Shown here: positions 14,883 to 21,194 of the stretch, piece by piece
How positions within the stretch are numbered: position 1 is the first letter of the stretch
Layout: every line of letters starts with the position of its first letter
Assembly: GCA_946480125.1 (NCBI GenBank)
Contig: CAMLIY010000023.1
Coordinates: 1 to 21,194 of the forward strand
DNA length: 21,194 bases
Direction: 5' to 3'
Source: an uncultured Asticcacaulis sp.
GTDB taxonomy: Bacteria > Pseudomonadota > Alphaproteobacteria > Caulobacterales > Caulobacteraceae
Made by a program: the position numbers and the translations under genes
Notes under the pieces: model-generated
What the model was told of the DNA's origin: nothing
The model's database searches: none
The model's input: the letters and a program-made list of their open reading frames with translations, nothing else

Positions 14883-15050
14883 TCAATCGTTCCAGGTATC
14901 AGCGATATGAACATAGGTTTCAAGTTCGCCGCGATCTTCATCCGGATCGAACAGTTCGGGAATATCGTCATCGATACTGAAGCCCGCGATATCTGTCAGG
15001 CGAACAGTGGCTTTATGGGTAGCGGAAACGGCGGGGATAGGGGCTTGCAT
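14883..15050 (-). CDS. 55-residue acidic protein, unknown
   Basis: This small gene encodes a soluble protein beginning MQAPIPAVSATHKATVRLTD and ending YVHIADTWND. It has 13 Asp/Glu against 3 Lys/Arg, with a very acidic core (DDDIPELFDPDEDRGELE). I do not recognise a family. The ATG has AGGA 8 bases upstream. It fits exactly into the gap between the 216-residue gene (stop at 15074) and the membrane-anchored gene (ATG 2 bases after its stop), so its place in a co-directional unit supports it being real. Acidity and size suggest a protein-binding adaptor or inhibitor, but that is speculation. It lacks the visible hallmarks of NepR anti-sigma factors. Confidence 0.65.
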   Translation of the reverse strand: MQAPIPAVSATHKATVRLTDIAGFSIDDDIPELFDPDEDRGELETYVHIADTWND

Positions 15051-15073
15051 GAGGGAATCCTAAAGCAGCAAGG

Positions 15074-15724
15074 TTACATTTTAGGGTCCATGACCGGTGG
15101 AATTTCAGAAGGCAGCTCCGGATTACCATCGGGTGCTGGCGGATCATATTCCGGCGTAGAGTCAGGCGGTGTTGTTTCGGGTGTCGCCGGTTCTATTTCA
15201 GGCGTTTCAGCATTGTCCGATGCGCTGTGCATACCTGTAAAGGTTTCCCCGACAGCCGGAAGCAGACTACTGATCCGACGCAGGGCTTTGGACATTTCCT
15301 CAACGCGACGCTCCTGATCTGCCGTGGGGGCTACATTGCCGCCTTCACCTTCAAAGCGCAGATAGTCGTCAAGGGACAGCGCCAGTTCTTTCTGCGCCTC
15401 GATCAGGGTATCGTAACCGGCCTCACTGATCTTTTGTGCGGCATCAAGGCCCTTGAGGTAGGTGGTGGTCCAGTCATTAAGCCGGGCAACCTGAAGTTTG
15501 ACGTCAGTCTTGAGGCGCGCCGCATCACACCCCAAAAGCAGTCGCTTCAGGTCATGTGACATCAACTGAACGGATTCAATATGATCGTGGTCATAAAGCG
15601 AAGAAAGACTCTTCGAGCTGAGGGCATGGGTGCCGGCGGGAGTGCTTTTGACTTCGCTCGCCGTAGTTCCCTGACTTGTAGGGCTGGTCCGCACATCGGC
15701 GTCACGGGTCTGGGTATCGAGCAT
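15074..15724 (-). CDS. 216-residue protein with coiled-coil middle and Pro/Glu-rich tail, unknown
   Basis: The protein has a disordered Ser/Thr-rich N-terminus (residues 1-40), a helical middle (about 45-165, with HIESVQLMSHDLKRLLLGCD, then LNDWTTTYLKGLDAAQKISE and a charged helix ending EEMSKALRRISSLL) and a low-complexity acidic, proline-rich tail (about 178-216). I see no signal peptide, membrane helix or catalytic motif, and I do not recognise a family. The ATG at 15724 has AGGAGGAG 5 bases upstream, a very strong ribosome site, so it is probably well expressed. It heads the small-protein unit, 24 bases before the 55-residue gene. The tail resembles linkers that bind partners or the envelope, but that is inference. 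Confidence 0.85.
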   Translation of the reverse strand: MLDTQTRDADVRTSPTSQGTTASEVKSTPAGTHALSSKSLSSLYDHDHIESVQLMSHDLKRLLLGCDAARLKTDVKLQVARLNDWTTTYLKGLDAAQKISEAGYDTLIEAQKELALSLDDYLRFEGEGGNVAPTADQERRVEEMSKALRRISSLLPAVGETFTGMHSASDNAETPEIEPATPETTPPDSTPEYDPPAPDGNPELPSEIPPVMDPKM

Positions 15725-15828
15725 TTCGTCTCCTCCTGAGTGGAATGAAATCCAGACTAGGCTTAAAGCCTGCAAGGGCTCAGTGTCTAAGATTCGCATT
15801 GCGGATAAGGGAGGCGTAAAGGCGGCCC

Positions 15829-17451
15829 TTATGCGGGCTGGCGCATAGCAATCTCACCCAGTTTCTGCGCCAGAATACCCGGCAAAACCGGTTTGGAGAT
15901 ATAGTCATCCATACCGGCCAGCAAACAGCGTTCGCGATCACCTGCCAGCGCGTGTGCGGTGACACCAATAATCGTATGTCGCGGCTTACCCGATTTTTCA
16001 CTGTCACGAATATGGCGAGTGGTATCCAGCCCATCCATGCCGTGCATTTGTACATCCATCAGAATGGCGTGAAAAGGCGGAGAAGCTTCGATCAGGTCAA
16101 GCGCTTCGCGTCCTGACATGGCAGCGATGGTTTCGTATCCGAGTTCTTCCAGCATCAGACTAAGCACCATGATATTCGGTTCATAGTCCTCAACAACCAA
16201 AACACTGGGCCTGGCGCCGTCCGCCAATATGGGCGCATTCAGATTCGGCGCCGGCTGAATAACAGCGGTTTGTGGCGGCGTGGCGCGGGGCAGGTCCAGG
16301 GTGACGGTAAAGCTGGAACCGGTATCCGGATCGCTTTCCACGACAATGTCTCCGCCCATCAGTATGACCAGAGACCGCGCAATGGAAAGGCCGAGTCCCG
16401 ATCCGCCAAAACGCCGGGTGATGCTTTCATCTGCCTGGGTAAATTTTTCAAAGATGAGCGGCAGCTTGTCGGCCGGAATGCCGATACCGCTGTCGTGGAC
16501 ACGAAGCATCAGGCCGCAGGTTTCGCTATTTGAAGAACGGATATGGGCCTCTATGGCAATTTCGCCGCTATCGGTGAATTTCAGCGCATTGCTGACGAGG
16601 TTCATCAAAACCTGCTGAAGCCGTGATCGGTCGCCCAGCAGCCACACATCCTGCGTTTCCTCTTCGATACGCAGGCTAAGGCCTTTGCGCTCGATATCCT
16701 GTTCAAACATGACGCGGATATCCTGGAGGATAGCCGAGACCTGGAAAGGTATGCTCTCCAGTTCGATGTGATCATCCTCGATGCGGCTGATATCGAGCAG
16801 GTCGTTGATCAGTTTGAGCAGCAGGTCGGCATTGGTGCGCAGGGTATTCACGATCTTCTGCTGATGGTCGTCAAGGGAGGTATGCGACAATATAGTGGCC
16901 AGGCCTGTAACCACATTCATTGGTGTGCGAATTTCGTGACTCATGGTGGCGAGAAAACGACTCTTGGCCTGATTGGCGGCCTCAGCTTTTTCCTTGGCCA
17001 GCATGAGCTCTATGCTTTGCTGGGCGTTTTCTCGCAGCAGCCGCTCCTTGGTGAAGGCGGCGACCATAATGGCCGGCAGCAGATCGAGATAGGTTTGGTT
17101 GATGTCCTTTACGGCATAGTCGGCTGCGCCTTTTTCCAGCGCCTCCAAAGCAATGCGCTCATCGCCGCCGGCGGTCAGGATGACGGCGGGCGGCACAACA
17201 GTCAGTTCATTCAGGCGATCCAGCATCTGGAGGCCGTTCATGCCCGGCAGGTTGTAATCGACCAGCAGCAGGTCAAAGTCGCGTTTATTGAGCAAGGAGA
17301 GCGCGTCCTCGGCGGTGACCACGGTTTCAACCTTCAGACCGATCCGTTCCATACGCTTTTGCAGCAGCCGCGCCAGGGCGGCATCATCCTCGACATAGAG
17401 AATGTTCTGCATTGCTGGATGCGTTATTTTAGAAACGGGAATATCAGGCAT
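15829..17451 (-). CDS. hybrid histidine kinase, REC-HisKA-ATPase-REC
   Basis: Numbered from the ATG at 17451 (540 residues), the N-terminal receiver (about 15-130) has Asp65, Thr93 and Lys115. A short coiled coil (135-160) leads to HisKA with His172 in [14 protein letters not shown]. The ATPase domain has the N box Asn288, DSGIGI and [11 protein letters not shown] second receiver (about 415-535) has Asp466 in [12 protein letters not shown] and Lys520 in SKPV. There is no membrane span, PAS or HPt domain, so the kinase is cytoplasmic and its input is phosphorylation of the first receiver. It directly follows the Rcp1-like gene; a GTG at 17463, touching that gene's stop, would add four residues. 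The final phosphotransfer partner must be encoded elsewhere. Confidence 0.93.
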   Translation of the reverse strand: MPDIPVSKITHPAMQNILYVEDDAALARLLQKRMERIGLKVETVVTAEDALSLLNKRDFDLLLVDYNLPGMNGLQMLDRLNELTVVPPAVILTAGGDERIALEALEKGAADYAVKDINQTYLDLLPAIMVAAFTKERLLRENAQQSIELMLAKEKAEAANQAKSRFLATMSHEIRTPMNVVTGLATILSHTSLDDHQQKIVNTLRTNADLLLKLINDLLDISRIEDDHIELESIPFQVSAILQDIRVMFEQDIERKGLSLRIEEETQDVWLLGDRSRLQQVLMNLVSNALKFTDSGEIAIEAHIRSSNSETCGLMLRVHDSGIGIPADKLPLIFEKFTQADESITRRFGGSGLGLSIARSLVILMGGDIVVESDPDTGSSFTVTLDLPRATPPQTAVIQPAPNLNAPILADGARPSVLVVEDYEPNIMVLSLMLEELGYETIAAMSGREALDLIEASPPFHAILMDVQMHGMDGLDTTRHIRDSEKSGKPRHTIIGVTAHALAGDRERCLLAGMDDYISKPVLPGILAQKLGEIAMRQPA

Positions 17452-17463
17452 GTTCAGGCACAC

Positions 17464-17910
17464 TCAAGATCTGGTATGTGGGACGCGAACTATGGTTAAC
17501 ATGAGGCCAAGCTTTTGTATGGCTTCGGAGAAATCGTTGTATCCGACCGGCTTGGTCATGAAGGCATTGCAGCCAAGCGCGTAGCAGCGGTCAATATCGC
17601 GCGGATTATCCGTCGTCGTCAGCACGATGACCGGAATGCGCCGCGTGGTCTCGTCGGTTTTCAAGCGGCCAAGAATTTCAAAGCCATCGACATCCGGCAG
17701 ATTGAGATCAAGCACCACGATCGTTCCTTCGAGCGGCGGGGTGTGGGCTTGGCTGCCGAAAAAGTAGCTCAACGCCTCCTGGCCATCGCGTAAACGGGTG
17801 ATGGGGTTGAGCACGCCGGCGCGCTGGAGATTACGGTTTATAAGGTTGGCATGGCCTTCGTCGTCCTCGATCAGGACAACCGAAAAGGGCTGTATAAAGG
17901 TGCTGATCAT
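17464..17910 (-). CDS. Rcp1-like single-domain response regulator
   Basis: This 148-residue protein is a lone receiver: Glu15-Asp16-Asp17, phospho-acceptor Asp68 in VVLDLNLPDVDG, Thr98 in VLTTTDNPRDI and Lys120 in MTKPV. The insert RDGQEALSYFFG and LNLPDVDGFEIL are typical of the Rcp1-type regulators that partner phytochrome-like kinases. It has no output domain, so it passes phosphate or binds a target. Its ATG overlaps the stop of the CHASE3 kinase gene (ATGA), and the hybrid kinase follows with no gap. This makes a signal path kinase to receiver to hybrid kinase plausible. The phytochrome link is by family only; the neighbouring kinase has no chromophore domain. Confidence 0.93.
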   Translation of the reverse strand: MISTFIQPFSVVLIEDDEGHANLINRNLQRAGVLNPITRLRDGQEALSYFFGSQAHTPPLEGTIVVLDLNLPDVDGFEILGRLKTDETTRRIPVIVLTTTDNPRDIDRCYALGCNAFMTKPVGYNDFSEAIQKLGLMLTIVRVPHTRS

Positions 17911-19754
17911 GCGGCGTCCTCACCTTTTGCCATTTGATCATTGGAGGCTGGCATGGGGACGCGTTTCGGCAAACTAACGTGGAAGGTAGTGCCGACATCC
18001 AGTTGGGATTCAAACCAGATGGCGCCGTTTATTTTCCGCAGGGTGGCCTTCACAAACGCCATGCCCAGGCCCAGGCCACGCACATCGCCAGTGTTTCGCG
18101 CACGACGGAAGATATTGAACACACGGTCGGAATCTTCGGCGTCTATACCCCGGCCATTATCCTGGATGGTAAACACATAGTCTCGGCTTGTTTCCTGGCA
18201 TGACATTTCAATGCGGCCTGGTTCTCCGGGCTTCAGATACTTGACGGCATTATCGAGCAGATTGGAAAAAACCTGTTCGAGGGCGACCGGATCAGTGATC
18301 AGTTTTGGTAAAGGGGCCACCGTGACGTCGACTTTTTTGCTGCCAATCTCGTAGCTCTGGGCACCCAGACATTTATCAAAGATGACCTGGGCGTCGACCA
18401 GTTCGTCACGGTAAACAAATTTACCAATTCGTGACAGGTCGAGAATGGCAGTCGTCAGTGTATCCATGCGATCAACGGCATTGCCGATAAAACCGAGCGC
18501 TTCCGGCACGTCTTTACGCAGGATATGCTCCAGACGCGCCCAGGTCTTTTCGTCCAATGTCTCTTGCTGAGAAGACAGCAGATCGTCGATCTCCTGGGCC
18601 GCCAGAGCCAGCTCGTGTGAGAAGCCTTTGAGATTGACCAGGGGAGAGCGCATATCGTGCGAAGTGATATAGGTAAAGGCTTCCATATCGGCGTTAAGCT
18701 GGCGCAAGTCTTCTTCGCCCCGCTTCTGATCGGTAATATCGGTATGGGTGCCGATCATGGTGCGGATCTGACCGAATTTGTCCCAGCTGCCGATGCCGCG
18801 CGCCATCATCCATCGCCAGGTGCCATCCTTGTGTTTCAAACGAAAGACGTTGTTATAAACCGGCATCTCTTTGATAATGTAATCATGACGCACCTGCATG
18901 TAAGCGTCAAAATCATCGGGATGAATAAGACTGTTGAAGGCATGCATATCTTCGCCCAGCTCGTTTTCTTCATAGCCGAGCATGGCCTTGAATGCCTTTG
19001 ACATATATATGGTTTCATTGATGAAATTCAGCTCAAAGACGCCATCATTGATGCCGTTCATCACGGTGCGGAAACGGCTGTCGGCGCTTTCAGTCTGTAT
19101 CCTGATATCCTCGCTTTCGCTTTCCAGGCGGATAATCAGAACGGTGCCCGCCAAAAAGATACCGACCCCCAGAATCGTGCCGATGAGCAGAATATAGAAG
19201 AAATTGGTCTTGCGGGGCTGAACCAGGTCGCGTCGGGTTTTTATACTGGACAGGCGATGGATGATGCTGCCCTTGATAATCGCTTCCACCTCGCCAATCT
19301 GGCTGCGTTGAATATTAAGCGCATTCTGGCTGATCTGCCCGCGACCGTGGGCGTGCATATAATTCATCTGCGATTCGAGCAGTTTCTGCAGGCTGTCGAC
19401 GCGATCAAGCAGACTGTTGGTTTCGGCGAAGGCGTTGGATTCGTAATAAGTGGCCTGGCGCAGAGCCATGATCTCATCCGGCAGGCGCTCAGAAGCCACC
19501 TCATATGGCCGCAGATAGGATTTATCGCCTGTCAGGACATAACCGCGAACGCCGGTTTCCATGTCGATGATATCCATCAGTATGTCTTGTGTACGCCGGA
19601 TGTTTTCATATTCGTAGCGCATGTAATCGTTCAGGTTTTGCGACTTTTGATATTGGTCGTATATGACCAGGCTAAAGGCGCACAGCGCAATCGAAATGGC
19701 GCTAAAAAAAGCCAGATACAGATGCTTGACGTTGAGTCCCCAAGGCATTCTCAT
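17907..19754 (-). CDS. CHASE3-PAS sensor histidine kinase, membrane-bound
   Basis: Counting from the ATG at 19754 (615 residues): membrane helix 1 at about 10-33, a CHASE3 periplasmic domain (35-180) with the signature METGVRGYVLTG at about 65-76, membrane helix 2 at about 185-210, a PAS/PAC domain (225-345, ending GTHTDITDQKR), HisKA with His366 in ITSHDMRSPLVNL, and an ATPase domain with the N box Asn502 (NLLDNAVKYL), DNGRGID and GLGLGMAFVK. It senses an unknown signal across the inner membrane or through PAS. A GTG at 19784 would add ten basic residues; neither start has a clear ribosome site. It is first in a three-gene unit and overlaps the receiver gene, its likely phosphate acceptor. 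Confidence 0.93.
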   Translation of the reverse strand: MRMPWGLNVKHLYLAFFSAISIALCAFSLVIYDQYQKSQNLNDYMRYEYENIRRTQDILMDIIDMETGVRGYVLTGDKSYLRPYEVASERLPDEIMALRQATYYESNAFAETNSLLDRVDSLQKLLESQMNYMHAHGRGQISQNALNIQRSQIGEVEAIIKGSIIHRLSSIKTRRDLVQPRKTNFFYILLIGTILGVGIFLAGTVLIIRLESESEDIRIQTESADSRFRTVMNGINDGVFELNFINETIYMSKAFKAMLGYEENELGEDMHAFNSLIHPDDFDAYMQVRHDYIIKEMPVYNNVFRLKHKDGTWRWMMARGIGSWDKFGQIRTMIGTHTDITDQKRGEEDLRQLNADMEAFTYITSHDMRSPLVNLKGFSHELALAAQEIDDLLSSQQETLDEKTWARLEHILRKDVPEALGFIGNAVDRMDTLTTAILDLSRIGKFVYRDELVDAQVIFDKCLGAQSYEIGSKKVDVTVAPLPKLITDPVALEQVFSNLLDNAVKYLKPGEPGRIEMSCQETSRDYVFTIQDNGRGIDAEDSDRVFNIFRRARNTGDVRGLGLGMAFVKATLRKINGAIWFESQLDVGTTFHVSLPKRVPMPASNDQMAKGEDAA

Positions 19755-19980
19755 ATAACCGGCCAAACCCCTGCGGCGCTGCACGATAAACAGCCCCAGG
19801 AACCAGATAGCCGTCTCAAAGCCTTATGGTTTCAAGCGCGCAAGGGGCGTAGTGTCGCGGTTACGCTAATGTACCCGCTGTAATGGGGCAATAAGCGAGG
19901 ATGAGCATAATATAAAGAACGCATAAGGCCGAAATGCGTAAAATTAGCCAAAATACGTCAAGCGCCGGTAATTGGCAGGC

Positions 19981-20397
19981 CTATTTAGCGGGATGGGCGC
20001 GCTTGTGACGCAAGCCGGAAAAAAAAGAACCGGCGACATTGCTAACCTTATTTATTACGGGGGCAACAATTGGCGCCTGGCTTTGAAATATCTGTTCAAT
20101 ATTTTGACGTAGCTGGCGTAATAGCGCGGCGGCCCATAAAACGGTTATGATTAATATGGCCGCCCCTATCGCGCCCGTGCTGATGGCGGCGACCAGAATG
20201 CCGGCGCCGGCGGTTACAAGCTGCAAATAGGTCAGAAGCAGGAATCCGGCAATTATAAGAGCCGATAAGACTGTGCCGAATACACCCAGAAACAGAATTA
20301 GGATAAGACTGGACGCCGCGCTCATGATGTGGGTTTTCGAGTCGTTGAGCCTCTTCGTCGCCGATAGAAGTTCATAAATTCGTGTCACCCAGAACAT
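19981..20397 (-). CDS. phage-holin-III/YqjE-like membrane protein
   Basis: This 138-residue protein has a short amphipathic start (MFWVTRIYELLSATKRLNDS), two strongly hydrophobic regions (about 26-60 and 62-92) and a basic cytoplasmic tail (LRHKRAHPAK). Size, topology and position after a YqjD-like gene fit the YqjE/DUF1469 'putative holin' group. These are not phage genes here: no other phage genes are present. The function in bacteria is unknown; YqjE in E. coli sits in the stress-induced yqjCDEK operon. AGGAG lies 12 bases before the ATG, a long spacing. It starts 50 bases after the stop of the DUF883-like gene, so the two are probably co-transcribed. The motif evidence for the family is modest. 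Confidence 0.7.
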   Translation of the reverse strand: MFWVTRIYELLSATKRLNDSKTHIMSAASSLILILFLGVFGTVLSALIIAGFLLLTYLQLVTAGAGILVAAISTGAIGAAILIITVLWAAALLRQLRQNIEQIFQSQAPIVAPVINKVSNVAGSFFSGLRHKRAHPAK

Positions 20398-20447
20398 GGC
20401 GGTAAGGGTCTCCTAAAGTGTTAAATTGGGTATATTCGGCTCTGAGA

Positions 20448-20774
20448 TTAGCGGCGCGTCAGCAGAGCGCCCAGAATGAACCCGGCGCCCAGCGCGATGG
20501 CCGAGGATCGGATCGGATTGGTCTTGATCTCTGATTCGATCCGGCTGGTCGCTGATTTGCTGCCATCGAGCGTACGATCAAACAAGCCGCGGACCTTCTG
20601 CCCGGCTTCATTGGCATAGTCGCTGACATCGTTCAGAGCGTCATGCCCACGATCTTTCAGATCGTAAGCTGCATCGCGTACATTGTCAGAGGCTTCGCGG
20701 GCGCTGCTGCGAATATCATTTTCAGCCAAGCTCTTGGTAACATTGGCGGCGGCCTTGGTGGCGGAGGACAGCAT
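20448..20774 (-). CDS. DUF883/YqjD-ElaB-like membrane-anchored protein
   Basis: This 108-residue protein has a helical, charged N-terminal part (about residues 1-80, with SSAREASDNVRDAAYDLKDR) and a C-terminal membrane anchor (IRSSAIALGAGFILGALLTRR). That is the standard DUF883 form: amphipathic coil, one glycine-rich span and a final Arg-Arg. In E. coli, YqjD and ElaB are inner-membrane proteins that bind ribosomes in stationary phase. I chose the ATG at 20774 because AGGAG is 8 bases upstream; a longer reading starting at 20930 adds a proline-rich stretch with no ribosome site. The YqjE-like gene follows. The gene is divergent from the CsbD-like gene, and all three fit a stationary or stress function. 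Confidence 0.85.
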   Translation of the reverse strand: MLSSATKAAANVTKSLAENDIRSSAREASDNVRDAAYDLKDRGHDALNDVSDYANEAGQKVRGLFDRTLDGSKSATSRIESEIKTNPIRSSAIALGAGFILGALLTRR

Positions 20775-21129
20775 GGGATACGCTCCTGCTAGAAGTTGAC
20801 CGGAAAGCCCGGCGTTACGGATATTTCGGGGAGGAAATGGGTCACGTTCACGCCAGGCTTGTCTGAAACCCAGGGGCTGGGGGGGCGGAGAAGGGCTTGA
20901 GATAAGCGGACGTGAACGTGATGTGCTCAAACTAACGGCGCGGCTTTAAGGAAGCCATGCTTAGGCGGAGAGACATAAATAAATATGCCATAAGCAGGCT
21001 TTGCGCGGCAAAGCGGCTTACCTCATTCTTACCTGTCAGGTGAGGCTTTGATGCGCCAATTTTACAGATGAGTCGCTAAACTTCATTCAATCGCCGGTAA
21101 AGCTCGCGGCGTCATTAAAGGAGAGGTTC
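20775..21129. other. divergent intergenic region between DUF883-like and CsbD-like genes
   Basis: These 355 bases hold no convincing gene. They contain the 11-base inverted repeat listed separately, a small palindrome at 21031-21041 (ACCTG T CAGGT) nested inside CCTCA (21021-21025) and TGAGG (21041-21045), and an AT-rich stretch at 20975-20995. The right end carries the ribosome site AAAGGAGAGG for the gene at 21130. Promoters for both divergent stress-type genes must lie here, but I see no clear EcfG (GGAAC...CGTT) or housekeeping promoter match. Confidence 0.6.
20842..20921. repeat. exact 11-base inverted repeat, candidate paired operator
   Basis: TCACGTTCACG at 20842-20852 and its exact complement CGTGAACGTGA at 20911-20921 are separated by 58 bases. 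They lie 68 and 137 bases upstream of the DUF883-like start. An 11-base exact match is unlikely by chance at this distance, and each arm also contains a repeated ACGT-like half. Possible roles are two binding sites for one regulator in opposite orientation, or a large loop. No known regulator consensus is recognised. Confidence 0.45.
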
Positions 21130-21194
21130 ATGACTGTTAAGGCCAGTATCAAGGAAACCACTGGCGCCGCCGAGGAAGAACTGGGCGAAGCGCT
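21130..21194 (+). CDS. CsbD-like stress protein, truncated by window end
   Basis: Only the first 21 residues are visible: MTVKASIKETTGAAEEELGE, then Ala. The Lys/Glu/Ala/Gly-rich pattern with 'IKETTGAAEEELGEA' resembles the start of CsbD-family proteins, short hydrophilic proteins induced by general stress whose molecular role is unknown. The ribosome site AAAGGAGAGG lies 5 bases before the ATG and is strong. It is divergent from the DUF883-like gene, a common kind of neighbour. With so little sequence the family call is tentative; that this is a real gene start is more certain than its identity. Confidence 0.5.
   Translation, partial: MTVKASIKETTGAAEEELGEA

Noticed and set aside
14883..15050. 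NepR anti-sigma factor
   Set aside because: It is small and near signalling genes, but the helical core typical of NepR is not visible, and no PhyR or EcfG gene is adjacent.
19981..20397. Prophage holin
   Set aside because: No lysis, capsid, tail or integrase genes are nearby, and the gene sits beside a YqjD-like gene as in chromosomal yqjDE pairs.
13099..21129. EcfG (general stress sigma factor) promoters before the stress-type genes
   Set aside because: I looked for GGAAC with CGTT 16-17 bases downstream before the DUF1328, 216-residue, DUF883-like and CsbD-like genes and found no convincing match by eye.

Overview
The window reads as chromosomal DNA of an alphaproteobacterium, most likely a member of the Caulobacterales (Asticcacaulis/Caulobacter-like). 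That placement is inferred from gene content: polyhydroxybutyrate genes, many orphan two-component proteins, Tat-type leaders, a periplasmic prolyl oligopeptidase and a GC-rich palindromic repeat of a type common in this class. I see no rRNA, tRNA, CRISPR array, transposase or integrase. The window starts inside a 3-hydroxybutyrate dehydrogenase gene and ends inside a short CsbD-like gene.

Layout. 1-1275 (minus): a phasin gene and a 3-hydroxybutyrate dehydrogenase gene in one unit, then a small Tat-exported FliL-like protein. 1427-4691 (plus): three genes joined by 4-base ATGA overlaps, namely a receiver-domain protein with an unassigned C-terminal half and two tandem paralogous proteins of about 390 residues that I cannot assign to a family. 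This is the best candidate for an undescribed system. 4734-6908 (minus): an exported S9 prolyl oligopeptidase. 7071-7981 (plus): a six-helix membrane protein overlapping a small winged-helix regulator, closed by a strong terminator. 8113-9857 (plus): phenylalanine 4-hydroxylase and a Tat-type sugar isomerase/epimerase-fold protein. A 121-base cloverleaf-like repeat separates these from a convergent family 2 glycoside hydrolase (9988-11874, minus) carrying the NxK motif of beta-glucuronidases. 11991-12287 (plus): pterin-4a-carbinolamine dehydratase, which recycles the cofactor of the phenylalanine hydroxylase.

The right half is signalling and stress biology. A KdpE-like regulator and a DUF1328 membrane peptide (plus) face a soluble KdpD-like kinase without a sensor domain (minus), with near-perfect bidirectional terminators between them. 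15724-14436 (minus) is a tight four-gene unit of small unassigned proteins, including a 55-residue acidic protein and a 26-residue, mostly hydrophobic membrane peptide. 19754-15829 (minus) is a three-gene relay: a CHASE3-PAS histidine kinase, an Rcp1-like single receiver, and a REC-kinase-REC hybrid. 20774-19981 (minus) holds a YqjD/DUF883-like and a YqjE/holin-like gene, next to the divergent CsbD-like gene. Together the right half looks like an envelope and general-stress island with several partly uncoupled phosphorelays. Nothing in the sequence shows which kinase serves which regulator.
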